Numbered from the stretch's first letter, positions 1-8,352 are shown. The stretch is DNA of 61,252 nt from Burkholderia sp. 4M9327F10 (GCF_005503145.1 NZ_SCNV01000053.1:1-61252), one strand, 5' to 3'. Numbers and translations: made by a program. The notes: generated by a model not told the origin, from the sequence alone.

Positions 1-118
1 CTCCCAACCCCACCCGCTCGACAACTGTCCGCAGCTCACCGACCAGTCCACGCATATGGACGGCGTTGGCCTGAAAATCGGTCGAACGCGCATTAAGCTT
101 CGATTGAATAACCTGCAC
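1..118 (-). CDS. Acyl-CoA carboxyltransferase (methylcrotonoyl-CoA carboxylase beta type), N-terminus only
   Basis: The gene runs off the left edge and only its first 39 codons are visible. A GTG at 118 is preceded by an AGAGGA ribosome site five bases upstream. The peptide begins VQVIQSKLNARSTDFQANAV, which matches the characteristic start of biotin-dependent carboxyltransferase beta subunits of the methylcrotonoyl/geranyl-CoA carboxylase family (pattern xSKLNxRSxxFxANxxxM, then a LR..VER helix). These enzymes carboxylate branched enoyl-CoAs in leucine or acyclic terpenoid breakdown. It is divergent from the AraC-type gene at 234, which suggests local control. The substrate cannot be read from this fragment. 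An acetyl- or propionyl-type carboxyltransferase is possible but fits the N-terminus less well. Confidence 0.7.
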   Translation of the reverse strand, partial: MQVIQSKLNARSTDFQANAVHMRGLVGELRTVVERVGLG

Positions 119-182
119 TTTGTCCTCTCTTCGTTCGACAATCCAAGGTACAGACGAGAATAGGCCACGCGTCGCCGAAATC

Positions 183-211
183 CGTGCCAAGTCATTTGCA
201 TATCGTGCCAA
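183..211. promoter_or_regulatory. Candidate AraC-type operator: direct repeat with 21-bp period
   Basis: The octamer CGTGCCAA occurs at 183-190 and again, perfectly, at 204-211. The offset of exactly 21 bp is two helical turns, the spacing typical of paired AraC-family half-sites. The pair lies between two divergent genes, 22 bp before the AraC-type start and about 65 bp before the carboxyltransferase start. For the latter it would overlap a -35 position upstream of TATTCT (about 153-158, minus strand). On the minus strand each copy reads TTGGCACG, a perfect sigma-54 -24 box, but neither has a -12 GC at the required spacing. Confidence 0.45.
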
Positions 212-233
212 CAGGTGATGTACCATTTGGCGA

Positions 234-1247
234 ATGAAACACGACATCGCCGAAACGCCCGTCGCATTCATTCGTTCAATCGTTCTCGCGTATGAACGGT
301 ATCGAATGAATCCGTTCAACGCCCTGTCGGCGGCACATATCCCGCCATCCCTGCTCGGCAATCCAAATGGACGCGTGACAGCCCAACAGCTGGAGATCTT
401 TTCTGGGTTCGCCATGCGGGAACTCGACGACGAAGCCCTCGGTTGGTTTAACCGGAAGCTTCGCTGGGGAACTAACGGCATGCTCTGCAGGGCGTCGCTG
501 CCATCCGACAATTTACGAGTCGCGCTCTTGCGCTGGTGCAGGCATTACAGTTTGCTGGTCGACGATATTCGAATCGATTTGACAGTCGAAAACAGGATTG
601 CGAGCTTGAGCATCCATGAGTGCAGGGATCTCGGAGAGCAACGCGAATTTTGTCTCGTCAGTACATTTCGCAACATCCTTGGCTTCGCGTGCTGGCTTGT
701 CGACTCGCGCATTCCCTTGATAGCCGCACGGTTCCCGTACCCCGCGCCGCGGCACCACAGAGTGTATGAACTGATGTTTCGCTGCCCCGTCGTGTTCGAC
801 GAGTCGCGTGCAAGTTTCAGCTTCGATGCGGAATACCTGACGCTCCCCGCGCGCAGGGACGACCGCGACCTCCGTCAAATGTTGCTGCGACCGTTGCCAC
901 TGATCGTGCTGCAGTACCGCCGCGACAGGCTGCTGTCGCAGCGCCTGCGTGACCTGCTACGGACGCGTAGCCTGGAGCTATCGAACGCCGACGCGCTCGC
1001 GGTGGAGCTCAATCTCTCTACTCGCAGTCTGTACCGGCATTTGGCGGAGGAAGGGACATCGCTTCAGCGACTGAAGGACGATGTCCGACGCGAGGTAGCG
1101 ATGCACCAGCTCGCTCGCACAAACAAACCCCTGAAGTTCGTCGCCGCGGCGGCAGGATTTCGTAATGAGGCGAGCTTCATCCGGGCGTTCCGTCAATGGA
1201 CGGGACAAAGTCCGGGAGAATATAGACAATCCGTTAAATGCAAGTAA
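234..1247 (+). CDS. AraC-family transcriptional regulator
   Basis: A 337-residue DNA-binding regulator with the layout of the OruR/ArgR-like AraC subgroup. An N-terminal 'arabinose-binding'-type sensor/dimerisation domain covers roughly residues 15-200. A C-terminal double helix-turn-helix covers about 245-335, with ALAVELNLSTRSLYRHL as the first motif and KFVAAAAGFRNEASFIRAFR plus WTGQSPGEYR as the second signature. Divergence from the carboxyltransferase gene, with a 21-bp-period repeat between them, makes that operon the likeliest target. Its ligand is unknown. No strong ribosome site is seen before the ATG; the start is chosen because the sensor domain begins immediately after it. Confidence 0.88.
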   Translation: MKHDIAETPVAFIRSIVLAYERYRMNPFNALSAAHIPPSLLGNPNGRVTAQQLEIFSGFAMRELDDEALGWFNRKLRWGTNGMLCRASLPSDNLRVALLRWCRHYSLLVDDIRIDLTVENRIASLSIHECRDLGEQREFCLVSTFRNILGFACWLVDSRIPLIAARFPYPAPRHHRVYELMFRCPVVFDESRASFSFDAEYLTLPARRDDRDLRQMLLRPLPLIVLQYRRDRLLSQRLRDLLRTRSLELSNADALAVELNLSTRSLYRHLAEEGTSLQRLKDDVRREVAMHQLARTNKPLKFVAAAAGFRNEASFIRAFRQWTGQSPGEYRQSVKCK

Positions 1248-1586
1248 ATTCGCCTCGGGCGGCACGTTTTTCACACTCGAACCACCTTCTCGCGCCGCCC
1301 CTCGCCGAGGCATGCCCACTTATCAATTTTTTGGCATGAATTGCAAATAAATTGGTGCTACCGATGTGTAGTCGGTAGCTATCCTTGAATGGACAGGAAA
1401 GTTGCAATACGTATGCGGGTGCGGCCTACGTTCCGTGGGCAAATACCACTATCGCGCTTCCTTCCTGCGATCAGCAGGAGAAGCCGAGTCCTCCAAGACA
1501 AGACATGAAATCTTGCCAAAAGTGTAATCGGCCCACCCACAATCGCCATAAACCAAAGCCTCCAACAACGTATAATTTTTTTCTTT

Positions 1587-1603
1587 CCGTAAATATTTTT
1601 AAC
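1587..1603 (+). promoter_or_regulatory. Candidate upstream activating sequence for the sigma-54 activator (copy 1)
   Basis: CCGTAAATATTTTTAAC, a near-dyad (GTAAA..TTAAC), lies about 93-109 bp upstream of the -24 box at 1696. The same element with one substitution (CCGTAAAGATTTTTAAC) occurs at 12799-12815 beside the second sigma-54 promoter. Enhancer sites for NtrC-class activators typically sit 80-200 bp upstream, so position and duplication both fit. Binding by the regulator encoded at 12935 is inference. Confidence 0.5.
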
Positions 1604-1694
1604 GGAAATAAACCATACCCATAAAATTAACACTATGCATACTTAACAAAATTATTGTTTATAAATCAATGCGATATTGATCGTCTGCCAAACA

Positions 1695-1710
1695 TGGCCC
1701 GCAAGCTGCA
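1695..1710 (+). promoter_or_regulatory. Sigma-54 (-24/-12) promoter for the CoA-ligase operon
   Basis: TGGCCCGCAAGCTGCA aligns with the RpoN consensus TGGCACG-N4-TTGCA. It has the invariant GG and GC with ten bases between them and two departures at less conserved positions. Transcription would begin near 1721, leaving an approximately 40-base leader to the GTG at 1762 with GGAG at 1750. Confidence 0.65.
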
Positions 1711-1761
1711 TTAATCCGGAGCAAGGCATCATGAATATGCTCAACCTACGGAGAACGCGCA

Positions 1762-3078
1762 GTGAGCCAGACAATGCTTCATCCCGATTTCGAGACCCTT
1801 CCGGACGATCGCGTCCGTTGGCTTCAAAATGACCTCTGGACCGAGCAATGGTCTCATCTACGCGCAGGATCCCGTTTCTACGCTGAAAAATTTGGAGCCC
1901 AGCTCAGCCATCCGGCCTCGCTCGACGGTCTGCAGGAATTGCCTTTCACCGAGAAGGATGAGTTGCGACAAAGCCAGGAGCGGGAATATCCGTTTGGCGA
2001 TTACATAACCTGCGGCACTGACAAACCTGTCCGTCTGCATATGACATCCGGAACCACCGGGCGTCCCCTGCAACTTGCCAACAGCCAACGCGATGTTGCG
2101 CTCGTCGCGCGCATCGGTGGCCGGGCCATGTTCGCATCCGGACTCCGGCCTGGAGATCGAGTGATTCATTGTCTGAACTATTGCATGTGGACGGGCGGTG
2201 TCACCGATCACTTGGCGCTGGAGGCTGCGGGCGCATGCGTCATCCCGTTCGGCGTTGGAAACACGCAAAAACTGCTCGATACGATCACGGACCTCGGCAT
2301 CAACGCAATTTCGTGCACGCCGTCTTATCCGGCATTGCTCGAAAAAGTGTTGCGGGAGCAAGGTCAGAGTCCGCGAGATTTTGGCCTGCGTCTTGGCCTG
2401 TTCGGCGGTGAAGCCGGCCTCGACAACCTTGAGTTCCGCGACGCGATGGAAGGCGTTTGGGGATTCGGCGTGCGCAACGCTAATTACGGCATGTCGGAAA
2501 TTCTCAGCAACTTCGCGAGCCAGTGCGAGCACACAAACGATCTGCACTTCCACGGTGGCGACGCGCTCTTCACTGAAATCCTCGATGCCCAAGGCAGTAG
2601 CCTTCCAATCAAGGAAGGCAATAGCGGCGAGCTTGTTTGCACACACCTTCAGAAAGAGTGCCAGCCGTTGGTCCGTTACCGGACCCGCGACGTCATCACG
2701 GTGACCGGGACAGGCACGTGCGGATGTGGCCGTACTTCGTGGCGCTTCCGTGTCACCGGTCGTACCGATGACATGTTCAATGTCCGCGGCATCAACGTCT
2801 TCCCGTCCGCAGTTCAGAAAGGCGTTATGTCGCGCCCCGACCTCGCGTCGGGTCAATTCAGGATCGTGCTCGACGGCCCGGGTCCCTGGGACCGGATCAA
2901 GATCAAGGTCGAGGCGGCGCCGAATCTTCCGGAACAGGAGTGGGCAAATGCAGTACGCGAGCTCGAGCTCGCAGTGCGACAGCACGCTGGAGCATCGGCT
3001 GAGGTGACGTTATTGCCACCCGACAGCTTGCCGCGCACGGACGGAAAAACAACCCTGATCGAGAGGCATCCGAAATGA
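1762..3078 (+). CDS. PaaK-like AMP-forming acyl-CoA ligase
   Basis: A 438-residue member of the adenylate-forming enzymes, closest in layout to phenylacetate-CoA ligase (family members are about 430-440 residues). These enzymes activate a carboxylic acid with ATP and transfer it to CoA. Visible motifs are the phosphate-binding loop TSGTTGRP near residue 95, the A5-like ANYGMSEI, the A7/A8 region YRTRDVI and GRTDDMFNVRGINVFPSAV, and the C-terminal AMP-binding lid domain. A CGCGR segment is also typical of PaaK. The start is a GTG with GGAG nine bases upstream, and the stop overlaps the next ATG by four bases, so the crotonase is cotranscribed. The natural substrate is not known; an aryl- or branched-chain acid is possible. 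Confidence 0.88.
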   Translation: MSQTMLHPDFETLPDDRVRWLQNDLWTEQWSHLRAGSRFYAEKFGAQLSHPASLDGLQELPFTEKDELRQSQEREYPFGDYITCGTDKPVRLHMTSGTTGRPLQLANSQRDVALVARIGGRAMFASGLRPGDRVIHCLNYCMWTGGVTDHLALEAAGACVIPFGVGNTQKLLDTITDLGINAISCTPSYPALLEKVLREQGQSPRDFGLRLGLFGGEAGLDNLEFRDAMEGVWGFGVRNANYGMSEILSNFASQCEHTNDLHFHGGDALFTEILDAQGSSLPIKEGNSGELVCTHLQKECQPLVRYRTRDVITVTGTGTCGCGRTSWRFRVTGRTDDMFNVRGINVFPSAVQKGVMSRPDLASGQFRIVLDGPGPWDRIKIKVEAAPNLPEQEWANAVRELELAVRQHAGASAEVTLLPPDSLPRTDGKTTLIERHPK

Positions 3079-3839
3079 ATTTAGCAACGTTTGAAAAGCA
3101 GGCAAAGGTAGCAGTCGTCACGCTCAACCGCCCCGATCGCCTCAACGCGATTAGCGGCGAATTGCTGGCTGATTTCGAGAGCGCTTTGCGCGCTGCCCAG
3201 CAAGACGAGAGCACCGATGTGATCGTGCTAACTGGAGCAGGTCGGGCATTCTGCTCGGGCGACGACCTCAAGGAATTTGAACAGCAAGCCGAGAGCGAAG
3301 AAAGCGTTCGCGCCCACATCGAGGCTATACAGCGAATCACCAGGCTTCTTCTCGGCGGCCCAAAGCTGGTCGTTGGCGCAATTCACGGTTATGCGGTTGG
3401 TGGTGGATTTGAATGGATACTGAACTGTGATCTAGTCGTTGCAGCGGACAATCTGATGGCCTTTTTCCCGGAAATGGACTGGGCAAATTTCGTGACCGGA
3501 GGGGTAACTCATCTGCTTCCGGTCACTGTTGGCTACCAACGCGCCATCGAGTTGCTCGCGTTGGGCGAGCGCCAGTCGGCGGCCCGACTGCAGGAATTCG
3601 GAGTGGTCAACTGGGTTGTCCCAGTCGACCAGATGCTCCCGAAAGCCCTGGACGTCGCGCAGCGGCTCGCCGAGAAATCGGCGTTCTCAGTGCGTAAACT
3701 CAAATCCACCATCTATGGCGAACTTGGCCAGGAACTCTGGCGCGCGGTGAAACTGGAGGAAGACGCCACCATCGAAGCGTTTCTCAGACCAGAAGCCGCA
3801 GAACGCGTGACGCGATTCACCACACGTCAGCGTGACTAG
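3075..3839 (+). CDS. Enoyl-CoA hydratase/isomerase family protein (crotonase 1)
   Basis: A 254-residue crotonase-fold enzyme acting on a CoA thioester. The oxyanion-hole segment FCSGDDLKEF is present, and both residues corresponding to the hydratase glutamates can be placed: one in GGGFEWILNCD, one in FFPEMDW. The segment after the second glutamate, ANFVTGGVTHLL, departs from the usual GxxPGxGGTQRL and points to a specialised subfamily. It overlaps the CoA ligase stop by four bases (ATGA), implying translational coupling. The protein at 9010 is a clear paralogue with the same unusual loop. Hydration, isomerisation or C-C cleavage are all possible in this superfamily. Confidence 0.85.
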   Translation: MNLATFEKQAKVAVVTLNRPDRLNAISGELLADFESALRAAQQDESTDVIVLTGAGRAFCSGDDLKEFEQQAESEESVRAHIEAIQRITRLLLGGPKLVVGAIHGYAVGGGFEWILNCDLVVAADNLMAFFPEMDWANFVTGGVTHLLPVTVGYQRAIELLALGERQSAARLQEFGVVNWVVPVDQMLPKALDVAQRLAEKSAFSVRKLKSTIYGELGQELWRAVKLEEDATIEAFLRPEAAERVTRFTTRQRD

Positions 3840-3904
3840 CACGTCTCCCAACAGTCGGACGCAGCGGGCCAAACGGATTTCTATGCCCTGCTGCCGGCCG
3901 GCGT

Positions 3905-4510
3905 GAGGACCGACGCCATGTTCAACACGACCCGCGGGTCGCGAGCGAGCTTGACCGGGTCGTCGAGTCACTCGGACCCGATGACGACGTCTGGGCGGTC
4001 GTCCTGAGTGGAACTGGCGACAGAAGATTCTGTGCAGGGGGTGATATCAGGGCCATCGCAGCAGGACACATCAACTCGCTCTGGACGGAGCGTGGAAAAT
4101 TTGCTGACTCCAGTTTCGCAAGGCGCCCGACATCCTCGATTACCGCGATCAATGGCCATGCGCTGGCTGGTGGACTTGAGATTGTGCTTGCGTGTTACGT
4201 GACCATTGCAGACGGCACTGCCTCGCTGTGCCCTCCTGACGTTACGCGGCCGTCGCCGGCGGTGCGTTTCGCGTGGCACGTCCAAAACCATGCACCGTTG
4301 CTTTCGACAAGATAACTATGGGCAGGCCAATCGATGCGCAACGTGCACTCCACGCAGGATTCTCAACGCAATCGCCCCGACGGGCGAGAGATTCCGGCGG
4401 ATGCTTGAACTTCTCACCTGTATTTTGCCAATGCGCCCCTATAGGGCCAATGAGCAAGGGCCCCTGCTACGCAATCCATCTGTCCCGATGCAACGCGAGT
4501 ACTAAGGGCG
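3905..4510 (+). pseudogene. Decayed enoyl-CoA hydratase gene
   Basis: Crotonase remnants lie in three successive frames. The frame through 3920-4315 encodes ASELDRVVESLGPDDDVWAV followed by VVLSGTGDRRFCAGGDI and INGHALAGGLEIVLAC, all recognisable crotonase core, and then degenerates. A second frame near 4315-4370 gives MGRPIDAQRALHAGF, and a third continues LNAIAPTGE. Together they span most of a crotonase with at least two frameshifts and no usable start. The sequence differs from both intact crotonases in the window, so it is a separate ancestral gene and not a recent tandem copy. No protein is expected. Confidence 0.8.
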
Positions 4511-4696
4511 GAGCACGCACCGACGATGACGAGCGATGTCACACATCGTGAATAACCTATGCGCGCCAATAGAGCATTCTCTGCTCAAGGAACGATAGAG
4601 ACAGGAGGTTGACGCTAACGGCTGGCTTTAAAACATACTTTCCATATGGTCGACATCATTGCATAAGCTGTTGTACTAATGAATTTGGAGTGAGAC

Positions 4697-5647
4697 ATGG
4701 ATATTTTTATACAACAGGTCATCAATGGCCTGGTGCTCGGCAGCGTTTACGCCATCATCGCACTGGGCTATACGATGGTGTACGGCATTCTGGGCATCAT
4801 CAATTTCGCGCACGGCGATGTGTTGATGGTGGGCGCAATGGTTGCGCTCTCGGCCATAGGCATGCTTCAGAACCACTTCCCCGGGCTCGGCAATGTGCCG
4901 ACGCTCATCATCGCGCTGATCATCGCGGCCATTGTGTGCGCAGCGGTCGGCTACACGATCGAGCGCCTAGCCTACCGGCCGTTGCGTAAGGCGCCGCGTC
5001 TCGCGCCGCTGATCACCGCGATCGGCGTGTCGATCCTGCTGCAGACGCTCGCGATGATGATCTGGTCGCGCAACCCGCTGCCGTTCCCGCAGCTGCTGCC
5101 GACCGATCCGCTGAACGTGATCAAGGCCACCGATACGACGCCTGGCGCCGTGATCTCGATGACTGAAATCGTGATCATCGTCGTCGCGTTCCTCGTGATG
5201 GCGGGCCTGCTGCTCCTCGTGCACAAGACCAGGCTTGGCCGCGCCATGCGCGCGATCGCCGAGAACCCGGGCGTCGCCTCCCTGATGGGCGTGAACCCGA
5301 ACTTCGTGATCTCGGCGACCTTCATGATCGGCTCGGCCCTCGCCGCGCTGGCAGGCGTCATGATCGCGTCGGAATACGGCAACGCGCACTTCTACATGGG
5401 CTTCATCCCCGGCATGAAGGCGTTTACGGCGGCGGTGCTCGGCGGGATCGGCAACCTTGGCGGCGCCATGGTGGGCGGCGTATTGCTCGGTCTCATCGAA
5501 CAGCTCGGCGCGGGCTACATCGGCAACCTCACGGGCGGCGTGTTCGGCAGTAACTATCAGGACGTGTTCGCGTTCATCGTGCTGATCATCGTGCTGGTGT
5601 TCCGTCCGTCGGGCCTCTTGGGCGAACGTGTTGCGGATCGCGCGTAA
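4697..5647 (+). CDS. livH: Branched-chain amino acid-type ABC transporter permease LivH
   Basis: A 316-residue polytopic inner-membrane permease of the LivH family, one half of the channel of a HAAT-type importer. The N-terminus QQVINGLVLGSVYAIIALGY and the central FMIGSALAALAGVM and FTAAVLGGIGNLGGAMVGG segments are hallmark LivH signatures, with about eight hydrophobic helices. GGAG lies seven bases before the ATG. It heads a four-gene transporter unit whose matching binding protein is probably the gene at 11533, since none is adjacent. The family also takes up aromatic acids, amides and urea, so the catabolic setting argues against assuming amino acids. Confidence 0.92.
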   Translation: MDIFIQQVINGLVLGSVYAIIALGYTMVYGILGIINFAHGDVLMVGAMVALSAIGMLQNHFPGLGNVPTLIIALIIAAIVCAAVGYTIERLAYRPLRKAPRLAPLITAIGVSILLQTLAMMIWSRNPLPFPQLLPTDPLNVIKATDTTPGAVISMTEIVIIVVAFLVMAGLLLLVHKTRLGRAMRAIAENPGVASLMGVNPNFVISATFMIGSALAALAGVMIASEYGNAHFYMGFIPGMKAFTAAVLGGIGNLGGAMVGGVLLGLIEQLGAGYIGNLTGGVFGSNYQDVFAFIVLIIVLVFRPSGLLGERVADRA

Positions 5648-5665
5648 GGGTAAGGAGCTAGGAAA

Positions 5666-6835
5666 ATGACTTCAATTCAACCGATCGAGCCGTCCACGAC
5701 GCTCGTCCCTGAAAAGAACGCGACGAAAACCGCGGTGGTCGGCATTCTGACCGCGATCTTCGTGATCGCCGCGCCGTTCGTCATCGGCGCCGCCGGCGGC
5801 AACTACTGGGTCCGCGTGCTCGACTTCGCGATGCTGTACGTGATGCTGGCGCTCGGCCTGAACGTGGTGGTCGGCTTCGCCGGCCTGCTGGACTTGGGCT
5901 ACATCGCGTTCTACGCGGTGGGCGCCTACACGGCAGCTTTGTTGAGCTCGCCGCACCTGTCGTCGCAATTCGAATGGATTGCGCATCTCGCGCCGGGCGG
6001 CCTGCACGTGGCGTTCCTGATCATCATCCCGTGCGCGATGGCGATTGCGGCACTCTGCGGCGTGATTCTTGGCGCGCCGACGCTGCGTCTGCGTGGTGAC
6101 TACCTCGCGATCGTGACGCTGGGCTTCGGGGAAATCGTGCGGATTTTCCTGAACAACCTCGACCGTCCGGTGAACATCACGAACGGCCCGAAGGGCATCA
6201 CCGAGATCGATCCGATTCACGTCGGCGACTTCAGCCTCGCGCAGACGCACTCGCTGTTCGGTTTCCAGTTCCCGTCGGTGTACTCGTACTACTACGTGTT
6301 CGTGCTGTGCGCGCTGTTCGTGATCTGGGTCTGTACGCGTCTGCAACACTCGCGTATCGGCCGCGCATGGGCCGCGATCCGCGAAGACGAAATCGCCGCG
6401 AAGGCGATGGGCATCAACACGCGCGACGTGAAGCTGCTCGCGTTTGCGATGGGCGCGTCGTTCGGCGGTCTGTCGGGCGCGATGTTCGGTGCGTTCCAAG
6501 GCTTCGTGTCGCCGGAATCGTTCACGCTGCCGGAATCGATCGTCGTGCTGGCCTGCGTGGTGCTGGGCGGCATGGGCCACATCCCGGGCGTGATTCTCGG
6601 CGCGGTGCTGCTCGCGGTGCTGCCGGAATTCCTGCGCTCGACGATGGGTCCGCTGCAGAACATGATCTTCGGTCACGAAATCGTCGACACGGAAGTGATC
6701 CGTCAGCTCGTCTACGCACTCGCGATGGTGCTGATCATGCTGTATCGCTCGGAAGGCTTGTGGCCGTCGCCGAAGCATGAAGACAAGATCGCGAAGCTGT
6801 CGAAGCGCAATGGCAAGAAACCGGTGCGCGCGTAA
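5666..6835 (+). CDS. livM: Branched-chain amino acid-type ABC transporter permease LivM
   Basis: A 389-residue LivM-family permease, the heterodimer partner of LivH. About ten membrane segments are evident. The family signatures GLNVVVGFAGLLDLGYIAFYAVGAY and LRLRGDYLAIVTLGFGEIVR are present (shown in parts), followed by the EAA-like loop AAIREDEIAAKAMGINTRDVKLLAFAMGA, which contacts the ATPases. It starts 18 bases after livH with a GGAG ribosome site. A basic cytoplasmic tail (KLSKRNGKKPVRA) ends the protein. Confidence 0.92.
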   Translation: MTSIQPIEPSTTLVPEKNATKTAVVGILTAIFVIAAPFVIGAAGGNYWVRVLDFAMLYVMLALGLNVVVGFAGLLDLGYIAFYAVGAYTAALLSSPHLSSQFEWIAHLAPGGLHVAFLIIIPCAMAIAALCGVILGAPTLRLRGDYLAIVTLGFGEIVRIFLNNLDRPVNITNGPKGITEIDPIHVGDFSLAQTHSLFGFQFPSVYSYYYVFVLCALFVIWVCTRLQHSRIGRAWAAIREDEIAAKAMGINTRDVKLLAFAMGASFGGLSGAMFGAFQGFVSPESFTLPESIVVLACVVLGGMGHIPGVILGAVLLAVLPEFLRSTMGPLQNMIFGHEIVDTEVIRQLVYALAMVLIMLYRSEGLWPSPKHEDKIAKLSKRNGKKPVRA

Positions 6836-6859
6836 CGGAACCGAACGGAGAAACACAAC

Positions 6860-7636
6860 ATGAGCGACAAGAAAATCCGTCTGTCCGTTAAGGGCGTGAA
6901 CAAGCGCTTCGGCGGTCTGCAGGCTTTGTCGGACGTCGGCCTCCAGATCGAGGAAGGCACGATCTACGGTCTGATCGGCCCGAACGGCGCAGGCAAGACC
7001 ACGTTCTTCAACGTGATTACCGATCTCTACACGCCGGACTCGGGCGAATTCAAGCTCGACGGCACGCCGTACACGCCGACGGCTGTCTACCAGGTCGCGC
7101 AGGCGGGCATTGCCCGTACCTTCCAGAACATCCGTCTGTTCGGCGGCATGACCGCGCTGGAAAACGTGATGGTGGGCCGGCATGTGCGCACGAAGCACGG
7201 CCTGATCGGCGCGGTGCTGCAGACGCCGTCCGAACGCAAGGAAGAGCGCGAGATCAAGGAACGCGCGATCGAACTGCTCGAGTACGTGGGCATCGCGCAG
7301 TACGCGGACTACACGTCGCGCAACCTGTCGTACGGTCACCAGCGCCGTCTGGAAATCGCACGCGCGCTGGCGACCGATCCGAAGCTGCTGGCGCTGGACG
7401 AACCGGCAGCCGGCATGAACGCGACGGAGAAGGTCGAACTGACGAAGCTGCTCGACAAGATCCGCGCGGACGGCAAGACGATCCTGCTGATCGAGCACGA
7501 CGTGAAACTGGTGATGGGCCTGTGCAACCGGATGACAGTGCTCGACTATGGCAAGGTAATCGCTGAAGGTCTGCCGCAGGACGTGCAAAAGGACCCGAAG
7601 GTGATCGAGGCATATCTGGGCGCGGGGGTTCACTGA
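6860..7636 (+). CDS. livG: ABC transporter ATP-binding protein LivG
   Basis: A 258-residue ATPase of the importer. Walker A GPNGAGKTT lies near residue 40, the Q-loop in ARTFQNIRLF, the signature LSYGHQRRLEIARAL, Walker B LLALDEPAAGMN and the switch histidine in LIEHDV. The long insert between the Q-loop and the signature, and the LSYGxQR variant, are typical of LivG against LivF. Its TGA overlaps the ATG of livF by one base, so the two ATPases should be made in equal amounts. Confidence 0.93.
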   Translation: MSDKKIRLSVKGVNKRFGGLQALSDVGLQIEEGTIYGLIGPNGAGKTTFFNVITDLYTPDSGEFKLDGTPYTPTAVYQVAQAGIARTFQNIRLFGGMTALENVMVGRHVRTKHGLIGAVLQTPSERKEEREIKERAIELLEYVGIAQYADYTSRNLSYGHQRRLEIARALATDPKLLALDEPAAGMNATEKVELTKLLDKIRADGKTILLIEHDVKLVMGLCNRMTVLDYGKVIAEGLPQDVQKDPKVIEAYLGAGVH

Positions 7637-8352
7637 TGGCTACGGCAATGTTGAAAATCAAGGGCCTTCAGGTCAACTACGGCGGCATTCAGGCCGTCAA
7701 GGGCGTCGACCTCGAGATCCAGCAGGGCGAACTCGTTACGCTGATCGGCGCGAACGGCGCGGGCAAGACCACGACGATGAAGGCGATCACCGGTCTGAAG
7801 CCGTACTCGGGTGGCGACATCGAGTACATGGGCCAGTCGATCAAGGGCATCCCGGCGCACGAACTGCTCAAGCGCGGTCTCGCGATGGTGCCGGAAGGCC
7901 GCGGCATCTTCGCGCGCATGTCGATCATCGAGAACATGCAGATGGGCGCGTACCTGCGCAAGGACAAGGAAGGCATCAAGAAGGACGTCGACCGCATGTT
8001 CGGCTTCTTCCCGCGCCTGAAGGAACGGGCGTCGCAGTTTGCGGGCACGCTGTCGGGTGGTGAACAGCAGATGCTCGCGATGGCACGTGCTGTCATTTCG
8101 AAGCCGAAACTGCTGCTGCTCGACGAGCCGTCGATGGGTCTTTCGCCGATCATGGTTGAGAAGATCTTCGAAGTGGTGCGGGAGATTTCCAAGGAAGGCA
8201 TTACGGTGATGCTAGTTGAGCAGAATGCTCGACTTGCCTTGCAGGCTGCTGACCGTGGTTATGTGATGGATTCGGGGATCGTCACGATGTCGGGTGATGC
8301 CAAACAGATGCTTGATGATCCCAAGGTGCGGGCGGCTTATCTGGGGGAGTAG
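7636..8352 (+). CDS. livF: ABC transporter ATP-binding protein LivF
   Basis: A 238-residue second ATPase of the importer, with Walker A GANGAGKTT, signature LSGGEQQMLAMARA, Walker B LLLLDEPSMGL and switch histidine replaced by VEQN, as is normal for LivF. Codon choice is oddly split: the body uses the strongly biased GC-ending codons of the rest of the liv operon. The last 60 or so codons (from about 8170) switch to codons such as CTA, CTT, GCT, GAT and GGG. The protein is full length, so it should be functional. Confidence 0.93.
   Translation: MATAMLKIKGLQVNYGGIQAVKGVDLEIQQGELVTLIGANGAGKTTTMKAITGLKPYSGGDIEYMGQSIKGIPAHELLKRGLAMVPEGRGIFARMSIIENMQMGAYLRKDKEGIKKDVDRMFGFFPRLKERASQFAGTLSGGEQQMLAMARAVISKPKLLLLDEPSMGLSPIMVEKIFEVVREISKEGITVMLVEQNARLALQAADRGYVMDSGIVTMSGDAKQMLDDPKVRAAYLGE

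Larger units (their letters stand above)
1248..1761. other. Long AT-rich intergenic region upstream of the CoA-ligase operon
   Basis: This 514-bp gap has no convincing gene; short open frames here lack ribosome sites and family resemblance. The part from about 1560 to 1680 is strikingly AT-rich for this genome. It contains the dyad TTTCCGT/ACGGAAA (1584-1590 and 1602-1608), the inverted repeat AACAA-AATTA-TTGTT (about 1644-1658) and, further on, a sigma-54 promoter. This is the usual architecture of an enhancer-dependent promoter with a bendable AT-rich spacer. Confidence 0.6.

Noticed and set aside
1379..1633. Short open frames in the AT-rich gap before the CoA ligase
   Set aside because: No ribosome site, no family resemblance and overlap with the probable enhancer region.
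4647..4663. Sigma-54-like box before livH (TGGTCGACATCATTGCA)
   Set aside because: Both half-boxes look good but GG and GC are 11 bases apart, one more than RpoN tolerates, and there is no copy of the shared 17-nt element nearby.
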